Assembly: GCA_035606695.1 (NCBI GenBank)
Contig: DATNEW010000026.1
Coordinates: forward strand, 1-64,000
Direction: 5' to 3'
From: Gemmatimonadaceae bacterium
GTDB lineage: Bacteria > Gemmatimonadota > Gemmatimonadetes > Gemmatimonadales > Gemmatimonadaceae
DNA: 64,000 bases
Shown: positions 1 through 10,245 of the stretch, piece by piece
Position numbering within the stretch: position 1 is the first letter of the stretch
Layout: each line of letters opens with the position of its first letter
The notes under the pieces: generated by a model
Databases searched by the model: none
What the model saw: only the letters and a program-made list of their open reading frames with translations
Told to the model about the DNA's origin: nothing
Program-made: the position numbers and the translations under genes

Positions 1-270
1 TTGGAGCCGACTCCACGTGCATTTCACTCCGAAACACGGCAGCTGGCTGAACCAAGCCGAACTCGAATTGAGTCTGCTCAGTCGTGGTTGCCTCGGTCGC
101 CGTCGGCTCGACACGTTGCACCAACTCCGCGCCGAGACCAAGCCGAGACCAACGCATGGACGACGCGAGCGCATGAGGCCCGGACCAAAATCCAATGGCG
201 CTTCACACGCAAAGACGCCCGCCGCAAGTTTGGTTATCAAACGAAACTCTCTAGCCGGTCAAAGACCTAG
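1..270 (+). pseudogene. IS630-family transposase, C-terminal fragment, frameshifted
   Basis: The 3' end of a DDE transposase of the IS630 type; the window begins inside it. Reading from base 17 gives HFTPKHGSWLNQAELELSLL, the hallmark of the IS630 C-terminal region just after the last catalytic acid. After about base 140 the homology continues one frame back as TKIQWRFTRKDARRKFGYQ, the usual C-terminal ending, stopping at 268-270. The switch coincides with a perfect 11-bp tandem duplication (131-152); removing one copy restores one frame. Known of the family: some IS630 elements use programmed frameshifting, but the duplication is a simpler explanation here. The fragment lies only 4 bp from the left end of the IS5-type element. 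Confidence 0.85.
131..152. repeat. 11-bp tandem duplication inside transposase fragment
   Basis: GCCGAGACCAA occurs twice back to back (131-141 and 142-152). The added 11 bp shift the reading frame exactly as needed to explain the break in the IS630 fragment. Confidence 0.9.
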
Positions 271-274
271 CTAG

Positions 275-1476
275 GGAAGGTCTGAACTAAGAGTGTTTTT
301 GAACAGCGGAGTCGCGGTCGCGGCGAGATGAGGCAGTGGACAGGCGTCGTGCCGCCGCCGTGTGGAGCGAGCGGCGGTTGCGCCCGCCGGAGCGCCCGTG
401 CGCGACGCTACGAGAGACACGTCGCCGCCCGCGCGCCCAGCCGGTATCGCATCAGGTACAGATTGGCGAGCGCAAACGCGGCGAACGCACGCACGGTGTT
501 CTTGGCCAGGCCTCGGTAGCGCACCTTCATGAAGCCCCAAAGCGTCTTCGCCACGTGGAACGCGTGCTCGCCACGAGCGCGCACCCGCGACCGCGCCCGG
601 TTGATCTGACGCCAGCGCTCCGGAATCGGATGATGCGGCGTGCCGCGCCGATTCACGCGATAGCGAATACCGGCGGCTTCGCACAGCTGCCGATCGCGCT
701 CACTCCAGTACGCCCGGTCGCCGTAGAGCGCGCGTTCTTCGCCGTGCAACAGATGCGGGAGCTGCGAGACATCCATCTGCGCCGCGTCGGTTACGTGCAG
801 TGCGTGCACCAGCCCCTGACGATCGGTTCCCACGTGGACCTTCATCCCGAAATACCACGTCTTTCCCTTCTGCGCCTGCTTCATCTCGGGATCGCGCGTC
901 TTCGTCGCATTCTTCGTCGAGCTCGGCGCGTGGATCATCGTTGCGTCGACAATCGTGCCCGCTTTAAGCACGATACCGCGGGTCCCGAGCAGGTCGTGCA
1001 CCGCGGCGAAGATCGCCTCGGTCAACTGGTGGCGCTCGAGCAGATGTCGGAAGTGGAGAATGGTCGTCTCGTCGGCAAACGCGTCCTCGCCCAGGTCGAC
1101 GCCGACGAAGCGTCGCATCGTCTCACTGTCGTAGAGCGCGTCTTCCGCCGCGGGATCGGAGAGATTGAACCACTGCTGCAGGAAATAGATCCGGAGCATC
1201 CGCTCGAGGGGCATCGGCGGGCGCCCGCGCTTGCCGCCGGTCGGATAGTGTGGGGCGATCAGCGCGGTCAGCGTCGCCCACGGAATCACTGCATTCATCT
1301 CGGCGAGAACCTGCTCGCGGCGGGTGACTTTTTTCTTTCGCGCCCAGGCTTCACCGGCGAACGTCCGCTGCTCTCCCATGACACACGCTCCGCAAAACGA
1401 GTGAGGGCTTCGCTGCGCCAATACCGCAACACGGCCCTCGACACGCAAGAGAAAACGCTATTAAATCAGACTTTCC
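275..1476 (-). mobile_element. IS5-family insertion sequence, apparently complete
   Basis: About 1.2 kb, the usual IS5 size, holding one transposase gene on the minus strand. Imperfect terminal inverted repeats are visible: 275-291 starts GGAAGGTCTGA and the reverse complement of 1460-1476 starts GGAAAGTCTGA (13 of 17 positions match). The flanks are CTAG on the left (271-274) and TTAG on the right (1477-1480), matching the YTAR type of target reported for IS5 and leaving a 3-bp TAG duplication. It sits between the IS630 remnant and the 3' end of a histidine kinase gene, which is intact. Confidence 0.85.
408..1379 (-). CDS. IS5-family transposase
   Basis: A 323-residue DDE transposase that catalyses movement of the surrounding IS. 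It has the N-terminal DUF772-type region (RMLRIYFLQQWFNLSDPAAEDALYDS, here in parts: RMLRIYFLQQWF, then SDPAAEDALYDS) and a DDE_Tnp_1 domain. The first acidic residue is in VDATMI, the second in LYGDRAYW, and the final Glu in RARGEHAFHVAK, part of the Y-R-E-K signature. The start at MGEQRT was chosen because it matches the usual IS5 N-terminus; an upstream in-frame start would add 23 unconvincing residues. It looks intact, so the element may be active. Confidence 0.9.
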   Translation of the reverse strand: MGEQRTFAGEAWARKKKVTRREQVLAEMNAVIPWATLTALIAPHYPTGGKRGRPPMPLERMLRIYFLQQWFNLSDPAAEDALYDSETMRRFVGVDLGEDAFADETTILHFRHLLERHQLTEAIFAAVHDLLGTRGIVLKAGTIVDATMIHAPSSTKNATKTRDPEMKQAQKGKTWYFGMKVHVGTDRQGLVHALHVTDAAQMDVSQLPHLLHGEERALYGDRAYWSERDRQLCEAAGIRYRVNRRGTPHHPIPERWRQINRARSRVRARGEHAFHVAKTLWGFMKVRYRGLAKNTVRAFAAFALANLYLMRYRLGARAATCLS

Positions 1477-1502
1477 TTAGCGAAGTCCGCAGCCGGGGTT
1501 GA

Positions 1503-2639
1503 TCAGTCGCCTCCGACGTGACGCGGCAACGACACCGTGAACGTCGTGCCTTCGTTTCCTTGCGACCGCACGTCGATCCTACCGCCGTGAGCCGCGACGA
1601 TGCGCTCGGCGATGTACAGCCCGAGACCCAAATGCCCATCCGCTGAAACGGGCTGGCCGTCTGGCTTGAGCCGCTTGACGGGATCGAAGAGACGCGGAAT
1701 CTCTGCCGCGGGAACGACGCGGCCAAAGTTGTGCACGATCATTCTCACTTCGCTTTCGCCGCCTTCCACGTTCACCCGCACGGGCGTGCCAGGAGAGCCG
1801 TGCTGGATGGCGTTGGTAACGAGATTCGCCAGCACTTGGCTGATGCGGGCCGCATCCCAATTGCCGCGCAGCGTGCCGGCGGTCGTGAGGTGCACAATGC
1901 TCTCCGGGTTGGCAGCGGCCGCTTCCTCGACGGCGTGGCGCGCGACCTCCCCCATGTCCATCTCCGTTCGGACAATGGGAACTCCTGGACCAAGCCGGCT
2001 CTGAGTGAAATCCAGCAAGTCACCGACCAATCGATTCATTCGCCGAGCGCTTCGAAGCGATCCAGTCGCCAGTGCAACGTCCTGCTCCTTGAGTTCCCGA
2101 CGCTCGAGCATGAATTGCGACGACATGATGACCGCGTTCAACGGCGATCGTAGGTCGTGCCCAAGAATCGCGATGAAGATCTCCTTGGATCGGTCGAGGT
2201 CGATCATGAATCGGGTAATCGACTCGGCGGTAGCCTGATCGATCGCTTCGTTGAACCGGGTGAGGTCCTCCAGGTCTTCGCCGCTGAGCACGCCGCTCGC
2301 GTCCGTCCACAGGCGGATGATGCTGGCCCTCAGGGCTCGGTACTCCGATACCATCTCACTGAGAGTAAACCCGGAGGCGGCACGCACTGCTCCGTGGGTT
2401 TCCGCGGGAGTCGGCGAGCCAGACGAAACGGGTGCGTTGCCTTTCGCCTTTTCGGCTTGTTCGTCGTCGGTTTGACTGGTCTCCAAATCTCGGACAATCG
2501 TTTGCAGCATTTCCGAGGCGTGATCGCGAAGCGCGGTCAAATCCATCGACTTCCCCGCCAGCCCGGTGTGGCTTGCGAACGTGACCCACTCGGCGAGAAT
2601 TGGTTCGGTGTTCGCTTTGATGAATTCCGCGAGTCGCAG
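1503..2639 (-). CDS. Sensor histidine kinase with RsbRD-like N-terminal domain
   Basis: Soluble histidine kinase without membrane segments. Residues about 1-120 resemble the RsbRD/RsbT co-antagonist N-terminal domain (LAEFIKANTEPILAEW, MDLTALRDHASEML). The HisKA box is ILGHDLRSPLN with the phospho-acceptor His near residue 161. The HATPase domain has the N-box LANLVTNAIQHG and a G2 box GHLGLGLYIAE; the G1 box is degenerate (HNFG instead of D-x-G). The first ATG (2546) would cut the N-terminal domain in half. The frame stays open upstream to a CTG codon at 2639-2637 preceded 4 nt earlier by GGAGG, so CTG is the likely start; no ATG, GTG or TTG precedes it in frame. No partner regulator is adjacent. 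Confidence 0.8.
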   Translation of the reverse strand: MRLAEFIKANTEPILAEWVTFASHTGLAGKSMDLTALRDHASEMLQTIVRDLETSQTDDEQAEKAKGNAPVSSGSPTPAETHGAVRAASGFTLSEMVSEYRALRASIIRLWTDASGVLSGEDLEDLTRFNEAIDQATAESITRFMIDLDRSKEIFIAILGHDLRSPLNAVIMSSQFMLERRELKEQDVALATGSLRSARRMNRLVGDLLDFTQSRLGPGVPIVRTEMDMGEVARHAVEEAAAANPESIVHLTTAGTLRGNWDAARISQVLANLVTNAIQHGSPGTPVRVNVEGGESEVRMIVHNFGRVVPAAEIPRLFDPVKRLKPDGQPVSADGHLGLGLYIAERIVAAHGGRIDVRSQGNEGTTFTVSLPRHVGGD

Positions 2640-2945
2640 AGTGCCTCCGTTGGCAGGAAACGGCGCGTGGAACTGGCAAGCCTAGTGCGTCGGGATAATA
2701 GCGCCCAGGATGATTTGGCCGCCACCTGGCGACTCAGCGCGGTTCTCTCGTGGTTCGAGCGACCTCAACAATGCAGCGGCGTTAGCCCGTCACTCGCGGT
2801 ACCTGCTCGGCCCGCGACGACGTCGCTCTTCCGAATGACACTGCAACGTGGTTCGGCCCAAAAGTCCGCCGCTCGAATTCCGTGACATCGATTGCAGCGG
2901 CAACGGGGAGGCCGTGCTTCATCGCGGCTGGCGTCCCACAATGCG

Positions 2946-2978
2946 ACAGCGCCGAAGATCAGTACTCTTCGGCGCTGT
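2946..2978 (-). terminator. Strong hairpin after the 3007-3483 gene
   Basis: A perfect 13-bp inverted repeat (ACAGCGCCGAAGA / TCTTCGGCGCTGT) with a 7-nt loop, 28 bp downstream of the stop of the minus-strand gene. There is no T-run after it, so it may be a non-canonical terminator or an RNA-stabilising 3' structure. The remaining bases between 2640 and 3006 hold no supported gene. Confidence 0.6.
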
Positions 2979-3006
2979 AGAGTCACAGGCACGTTCCGTA
3001 CGACCG

Positions 3007-3483
3007 TCACGCACCGCCAGACAGGACCCACCGGGCGATGCTGGCAATCGACACAATCGCACCGACAGGGGGAACTTTGGTCTGAAGCTCACCGGCGCGA
3101 ACGCAGAGGCAGAGGACATACGCGCTGGATACGTTGCCGAGTTCTGAGGGGACATCTGCCGCGACGTACAGCGTCGAAGATACTTCGGTGAGGACGAGAC
3201 CATTGCGCACGACCCGAAACAACAGCGGACTGCCGCCCATGTCGCTCGCGCTCGCCCACGCGATCAACACCGTGTCGCTGTCATTCCTGACGTCGCCGAT
3301 GACGATCCGGCTCGCGTCCGCCGTTCCGCAGTGCGATCGCGCCTGCACGGCGCCGCCGACCCGCTCCAGCACCGTGCTGGCGACGATGCAATGCGCGCCG
3401 TGAATACTCACCAGGAACCGACTCGTCACATCGGCATCGGGCACAACGCCCGAAACGACCGATTTCACCGGCGTGGCTTTCAT
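3007..3483 (-). CDS. Protein of unknown function, 158 aa
   Basis: No family recognised. The start at MKATPVKSVV is fixed by an excellent ribosome site (AAGGAGG, 4 nt before ATG). The protein is rich in Val and Ser with alternating hydrophobic residues (HCIVASTVLE, DTVLIAWASA, LLFRVVRNGLVLTEVSS), suggesting a beta-sandwich. There is no signal peptide or membrane helix. Two Cys lie near the C-terminus in AYVLCLCVRAG. The upstream DNA is markedly AT-rich (ATTAATT, TTTAAATTA, TTATTTAA), which would serve as a promoter. It is a monocistronic unit ended by the hairpin at 2946-2978. Confidence 0.6.
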   Translation of the reverse strand: MKATPVKSVVSGVVPDADVTSRFLVSIHGAHCIVASTVLERVGGAVQARSHCGTADASRIVIGDVRNDSDTVLIAWASASDMGGSPLLFRVVRNGLVLTEVSSTLYVAADVPSELGNVSSAYVLCLCVRAGELQTKVPPVGAIVSIASIARWVLSGGA

Positions 3484-3982
3484 GGATCCTCCTTGAGGCT
3501 CTACGCGACTACGGCTTTGCAATTAATTGTCCAAACGGTGTGAGTATGCTTAAATAATCGCTTGGTAATTTAAACAACTGTAATTCTGTAACGTACGATA
3601 CAAGTGTCATGATCGAGCCGATGGACAGTCCCGCGAATTCGCGGGCAAGCGGGACGTCAGAGTGACCGGTATTCGCTGCGCGAGTGTGCGTCGTGCCTGT
3701 TCCCATCGCCGTCTTCACGCGTCCGTCGGTTCCGAAGATCGCGTTTTGCACCAGCCGCGGGCGTGAAATCGCCGTGGATCGAAAGCACCAGCGCGCGCTT
3801 CCGGGCGAGAGCATGCAGCTCGACGCGAAGAAGCGACTCGGTTCGAATCTGCGTCCTTCTTCAGTCTGGCTGCCGCCGTCATGCTGCGGTACCGGACCGG
3901 TGGTGCCCACGACGTTGCACGTTTGCGGCCGTGCATGACAGGAATGATCGAAGGATCGAGCAGTACTCAGCATCGCTTACAT

Positions 3983-3999
3983 ATTAAAGTTGCTTTAAT
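3983..3999. repeat. AT-rich palindrome, possible operator
   Basis: ATTAAAG-TTG-CTTTAAT, a perfect 7-bp inverted repeat with a 3-bp spacer in an AT-rich island. It is symmetric like a dimeric repressor site, but no regulator gene is adjacent. Confidence 0.35.
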
Positions 4000-4089
4000 G
4001 TTCGCGAGTGGGGCGGCCGCTCGGCCTTGGCATCTTGTCGCGCACCAGACGGCGTGCCGCACGGCACCGCCGGCCGAAGATCAATACTG

Positions 4090-4108
4090 CTCTAATAAAA
4101 CTCTAATA
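4090..4108. repeat. Direct repeat CTCTAATA with 11-bp period
   Basis: Two copies of CTCTAATA start 11 bp apart (4090 and 4101), about one DNA turn. Possible protein-binding site or old promoter; no clear gene follows. Confidence 0.3.
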
Positions 4109-4909
4109 CAACGATCGCCGTAAGTGTCGTGTCCACGCAGAGACGGCCTTGACGGGCATGATCATCCCTGAGATGAGCGATGCGATCGAATCGCAAAGTG
4201 GCGCAGCGTGAACCTCGGACGCAACTCTGAGAGCATGGTCATCGACGATGGCACAGCCGGATAACCGACGAGCACCGTCGCCGCATAGACGATGGTTCCT
4301 GCGGGCAGTGCTGCTCCGAGGAGCACCTTGATCACGGCGAATCCCGCGGCTGTACTCGACGGTGCGCCTCGCTTCTCCGGGTACGAGCAGCTCTTGGCAA
4401 GCTCGCGCGGCGAAAATGGCAAAGACGAAGCCGGAAGCACGCGGCGCGGAATGCGCCGGGCCACGCGCGCTGTTCTCATTAGACGTCTGTGCAACATAGC
4501 TCGGGCGTCAGAGAGCCCACGGATCACTCCGTGATTCACTCATCGGCCCGAGTGATGCGGCTCTCTCTCGCGCACATGTACCTACGTCGTAGATGCATTG
4601 AGGCGTGGCCGATCTGCATCTCGAGCGAGAACCGACGAAGGCGCGCGCCAACATGAAGACGCACGGCATCAGGTTCGATGAGGCCGAGACCGCCTGCTAC
4701 GATGACTACGCGGTCGCTTTTTGAGGATGGAATGGGACGCACGAGACGGTGGCCGCGTCGCCCTGGCCTCCGTTGACGCGAAATGAACCGTTGCACATCG
4801 CTGTCCGGCGCGCTATGGTTTGATCAACTCTCCATATCTCGTGATCACACACCGCACTGACTCAGACGCTCGGTCTTCCCTGACCGCGACCCGCCTCCAC
4901 GGCGGGACG

Positions 4910-5008
4910 GTGTGTTGTCGTGCCGCGCAGAGCGCCGCGTGTTGTTGTTGTTGCGCGGTCCTCTGTTCCGTATCCGCCACGCGGCCGACGAGCAGCCATA
5001 CGCCCTAG
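4910..5008 (+). CDS. Cys-rich leader peptide of the sulfite/cysteine operon
   Basis: A putative 32-residue leader peptide starting at GTG 4910: MCCRAAQSAACCCCCAVLCS, then VSATRPTSSHTP, stop at 5006-5008. Eight of 32 residues are Cys, with five consecutive Cys codons (TGT four times, then TGC) at 4940-4954. It ends about 100 bp before an operon for sulfite reduction and cysteine synthesis and is interleaved with mutually exclusive RNA hairpins (see attenuator). GTG has a GGCGGGA stretch just upstream with poor spacing; the frame is also open from TTG 4820, so the exact start is uncertain. An alternative frame would read a Leu run, but the context favours Cys. Confidence 0.65.
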   Translation: MCCRAAQSAACCCCCAVLCSVSATRPTSSHTP

Positions 5009-5070
5009 CGTAGGCTCGCATCGCAAGAAGAGCACACTCTCGGCCGCTCCCACGAGCGGCCGTTGTGTTT
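4934..5070 (+). promoter_or_regulatory. Cysteine-responsive transcription attenuator (predicted)
   Basis: Four segments give three alternative perfect 8-bp stems. Segment 1 (4934-4941, GCCGCGTG) pairs with segment 2 (4978-4985, CACGCGGC). Segment 2 (4981-4988, GCGGCCGA) also pairs with segment 3 (5040-5047, TCGGCCGC). Segment 3 (5041-5048) pairs with segment 4 (5055-5062) to form the terminator. The Cys codon run begins inside segment 1. A ribosome stalled for lack of Cys-tRNA would cover segment 1 and free segment 2 to form the 2:3 antiterminator. With ample cysteine, 1:2 and 3:4 form and transcription stops. This is the logic of the trp/his attenuators, inferred here from base pairing. Confidence 0.7.
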
Positions 5071-5072
5071 CT
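5041..5072 (+). terminator. Attenuator terminator hairpin
   Basis: CGGCCGCT, 6-nt loop CCCACG, AGCGGCCG, followed by the T-rich tail TTGTGTTTCT; all-but-two GC stem of 8 bp. Lies 45 bp before the first structural gene of the operon. Confidence 0.7.
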
Positions 5073-5106
5073 GGTCGCTCTTCAACGACATCCTCGCGAG
5101 GCCCAC

Positions 5107-6003
5107 ATGTCACGATCGCTGCACGGAATCACGGTTGCCCACTTCGAGGCGCGACACGAGGCAGAGCTGAACGGTTTGATCGCGCGCCACGGCGGAGTAC
5201 CGCGTGCGGCGCCGGCGCTCTCGGAGACTCCGATCGCCGCGGGAGAAAAAGAGCTCGCGGTGTTCGACGGGCTGGCGTCAGGCGCCTTCGACGTCGTCGT
5301 CCTGCTGACCGGCGGCGGAACGAGGCGACTCTTCGAGGAGGCGGCGCGCGCATGGCGCCTCGGCGCCGTGATGTCGGCGCTGCGTCGCGTGACCGTCGTC
5401 GCGCGCGGACCAAAGCCGGTGCCGGTGCTCCGCGAGCACCAACTCAGGGCCACGCATGTCGCGCCGGCGCCGCACACGTCGAGCGAGCTCCTCGCCACGC
5501 TCGAGACGATTCCCGTCGCGGGCCGGCGTGTTCTCGTCGTCAACGCCGGCGAGCCGCTCGAAGAGCCGTCGGGTTCGCTCCGCGTTCGTGGCGCGGACGT
5601 CGTCGAGCTACAGCTCTACGCGTGGACGCTGTTGCCGACGGATGCGGGCCGAATCGATGAATTGATCCGTGAGATCGTCGCGGCCAGAATCGACGCGGTG
5701 CTGTTCACGACGCAGGTCCAGGTCCGCCACGTCTTCGAGGTCGCGGCGCGGCGCGGCATGCGCGAGGCACTTCTGTCCGCGCTGCGCGAGCATGTGCTCA
5801 TCGGCGCGGTCGGTCCGACCGTCGCGCACGCACTCGCGCAACTCGGGCTCGATGCCGACGTCGTGCCGGACCATCCGAAAATGGGTCAGCTCGTCGTCGC
5901 GCTCGCCGATCACGTTACCACGCGTGCGCCGCGCGAAGCCCGCAAAGCGGAGCCGATTGTCGATTACGTCCAGGCCGTGTTGAGCGGACGAGGAGGCTTC
6001 TGA
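5107..6003 (+). CDS. hemD: Uroporphyrinogen-III synthase family protein (HemD)
   Basis: 298-residue two-lobed HemD-type protein, cyclising hydroxymethylbilane to uroporphyrinogen III, the precursor of siroheme and heme. Typical segments are FDVVVLLTGGGTRRLFEEA in the first lobe and the repeat-like RIDAVLFTTQVQVRHVFEVA and IGAVGPTVAHALAQLGLDAD in the second. The family is poorly conserved in sequence, so the call rests on this pattern and length. It is the first gene of an operon and its stop overlaps the ATG of the cysteine synthase (TGATG). Siroheme supply for the reductase two genes later explains its place. The start follows GCGAGG by 5 nt. Confidence 0.8.
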   Translation: MSRSLHGITVAHFEARHEAELNGLIARHGGVPRAAPALSETPIAAGEKELAVFDGLASGAFDVVVLLTGGGTRRLFEEAARAWRLGAVMSALRRVTVVARGPKPVPVLREHQLRATHVAPAPHTSSELLATLETIPVAGRRVLVVNAGEPLEEPSGSLRVRGADVVELQLYAWTLLPTDAGRIDELIREIVAARIDAVLFTTQVQVRHVFEVAARRGMREALLSALREHVLIGAVGPTVAHALAQLGLDADVVPDHPKMGQLVVALADHVTTRAPREARKAEPIVDYVQAVLSGRGGF

Positions 6004-6970
6004 TGCCGGCGACATTAGGGATCTCTAAAGTCGCGCTCGCGCGGCAGCTCGGCGCCGGCTACGGCATCGACGCAACCATCGGACGAACGCCGGTCGTGAA
6101 GCTCGATCGCGTCGTCGAGCCCGACATGGCCGAGGTTTGGGTGAAGCTCGAGGGGATGCAGCCCGCCGGCTCGATCAAGGATCGTACGGCGCTGGGCATG
6201 ATCGTCGATGCCGAGCAGCGCGGCATCCTGCGTCCTGGCCACTCGATCGTCGAGCCCACGTCCGGCAATACCGGAATTGGACTTGCCCAGGTCGCCGCGG
6301 CGCGTGGGTATCAGCTCACGCTCTGCTTGCCGGCACAGATGAGCGATGAACGCAAGCGAACGCTTCTCGCCTTCGGAGCGAAGCTCGTGCTCACGGATCC
6401 CGAGCGTCGAATGCTCGCGGCCATCGAAGAGGCCGAGCGGATTGCGGCGGAGACTGGCGCATGGATGCCGAATCAGTTCTCGAATCCGGCGAACCCGCGC
6501 GTGCACTACGAGACGACGGGTCCCGAGCTGTGGGCCCAGATGAACGGGCGAATCGACGCCTTCGTGTACGGATCCGGCACCGGCGGCACGATCAGCGGCG
6601 TCGGCCGCTTTCTCAAGGAGCAATTCGCCGACACGCTCGTTGTCGCGGTCGAGCCGGCGCGATCGCCCGTTCTCTCCGGTGGCGAGCGCGGACAACACCA
6701 GTTCCAGGGCATGGGTCCCGGGTTCATTCCGGCGAATCTCGATCGCACCGTGATCGACCGCGTCGTGCAGGCGTGGGAGGAAGATGCCTTTCCGCTCGCG
6801 CGTCGACTGGCACGCGATGAAGGATTATTCGTCGGCATGTCGAGCGGCGCGATCGTCTGGGCGGCGCTCGAGATTGCGCGCGAGCTTGGGCGCGGGCATC
6901 GCGTGGCCGCGATCGCTCCCGATTCGGGCGCGCGGTATCTCACGACGGCATTGTTCGCGGAGACCCAGCC

Positions 6971-6974
<4 letters not shown>
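6003..6974 (+). CDS. cysK: Cysteine synthase (O-acetylserine sulfhydrylase)
   Basis: 323-residue PLP enzyme of fold type II that joins sulfide and O-acetylserine into cysteine. The PLP lysine is in PAGSIKDRTALGMI (about residue 59), the substrate loop is EPTSGNTGIGLAQVAAARGY, and the phosphate-binding loop is GSGTGGTISGVGRFLKE. PTSGNTG favours CysK over CysM (usually ATSGNTG), though thiocysteine or O-phosphoserine synthase activity cannot be excluded. One-base overlap with hemD and a 4-base ATGA overlap with the downstream reductase indicate translational coupling. Under the predicted Cys attenuator it would be made when cysteine is short. Confidence 0.92.
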
Positions 6975-9246
<2,272 letters not shown>

Positions 9247-9250
<4 letters not shown>

Positions 9251-9921
9251 ATAGTCTAAACAATGTGAATGATGTGAATAATGTGCATGGGACGAACGGC
9301 GCGAGCCGTGTGAATCATGGAAGACCCGTCGGGCGCGTATGTGCGAAGATCTACTCGCCGAATGCGGCGTTTCCCGACGAACGGTTGGTTCCGATCTTCC
9401 AGCAGTGGATTCGCGACGGGGCGTTCGCCGGCGTGCTTCTCGACGTTGCGGATTACACGCATGTGCCGGATGGTCCGGGTGTCGTGCTCGTAGGACACGA
9501 GACGACGTTTTCGATGGATCGATCGGATGGGCGGTTGGGGCTCGTGGCGCAGCATCGGCGGCCGTTCGCTCGGGATACTGGTGATGCTGGCGACGGCGGT
9601 GATGCCAGTGGTGGTGTGGTTGCCACGCTTCAGGCGTTGTTCGACGTCGCCGATGAGCTCGAGCGCGCGATGGTCGACGCCGATGTTCGTCTCGACCGGA
9701 CGCGAATCCGGGTTGAGAGCAACGATCGGTTGCGGGCACCGAATACGGATGCGGGGTTCGCGAGCTTCGCGCCGGTGATTGCCGAGGCGGCGCGGCGGGT
9801 GATGGGTGGCGGGGAGGTTGTGGTCGAGCGTGTGGCGAATGATCGGCGGGAGCGGCTGGCGGTGGATGTGTGGGTGGTGGGATCGGCGAACCTGCCGCTT
9901 GACCAGGACGTTGGGTGGTAA
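9247..9921 (+). CDS. Conserved unknown protein of the sulfite reductase operon
   Basis: 224 residues, no enzymatic motif. After a low-complexity N-terminus (NSLNNVNDVNNVHG) comes a well-formed domain: KIYSPNAAFPDERLVPIFQQ, DVADYTHVPDGPGVVLVGHE, GLVAQHRRPFA, then LQALFDVADELE and ESNDRLRAPNTDAGF. I recall proteins of this form beside siroheme reductases in other bacteria, without a known role. The ATGA overlap with the reductase makes a functional tie likely, perhaps an accessory or electron-transfer partner. The Asn-rich start comes from a degenerate GTGAATAAT-like DNA repeat, so translation may really begin further in. Confidence 0.75.
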
Positions 9922-10178
9922 CACACTTCGATTACAGAATGGTAAAGGAACTCTGCGCAGCCAAGAGTCCGGCCGACGCCTACACTCGGTTCGTATTCAT
10001 GAACGACGATGGGTCCACTCGCGAGCTGCTGCCCGACGAGGCAGAGTATCTCGCGATGGCCTTCCATCCTGCTGATGGTGGTCGCCCGTACATCGAGGCG
10101 GCGGCCACAAGTCGCACACCGGACGGGCGACTGGGCGGCTTTCTGCGGCGTTCTGCCCTCGAGGAGGCTCGGTCCTGA
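9915..10178 (+). CDS. Small protein of unknown function
   Basis: 87 residues from a GTG that overlaps the previous stop, or 79 from ATG 9939. Contains FVFMNDDGSTRELLPDEAEY and AMAFHPADGGRPYIEA, ending GRLGGFLRRSALEEARS. Soluble, mixed alpha/beta, no cysteines beyond one near the start. The overlap suggests it is the last gene of the sulfite operon, though its last residues may be altered: the C-terminus ends abruptly after GFLRRS. No function assigned. Confidence 0.6.
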   Translation: MVTHFDYRMVKELCAAKSPADAYTRFVFMNDDGSTRELLPDEAEYLAMAFHPADGGRPYIEAAATSRTPDGRLGGFLRRSALEEARS

Positions 10179-10245
10179 GCGCATGCCTCCACTCGCGTCT
10201 TCCTGCGCGAGCTGTGCATGAACGACCATCTCACTGACCACCACC

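Larger units (their letters stand above)
3484..4909. other. Gene-poor stretch without a supported coding region
   Basis: Short frames exist on both strands (longest about 150 codons), but none has a ribosome site, family motif or natural residue composition, so I report none. The DNA holds AT-rich islands at 3530-3600, 3980-4000 and 4090-4110 that stand out from the GC-rich surroundings, including a short palindrome and a helical-turn direct repeat listed separately. It may be the decayed remains of an acquired segment. Confidence 0.5.

Noticed and set aside
336-1502. Plus-strand frame of 388 codons across the IS5 element
   Set aside because: It is antisense to the transposase, whose DDE motifs are clear.
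3509-3973. Possible minus-strand gene of 154 codons
   Set aside because: No ribosome site, no family, ends within the promoter of the next gene, and the residue pattern is not protein-like.
4162-4796. Two small minus-strand frames between 4162 and 4796
   Set aside because: Composition dominated by Arg and Ser, no start signal and no similarity that I can name.
4939-5010. Alternative leader frame with a Leu run (four TTG codons)
   Set aside because: It has only one stretch of Leu and no link with the operon, while the Cys frame has three separate Cys groups and the operon makes cysteine.
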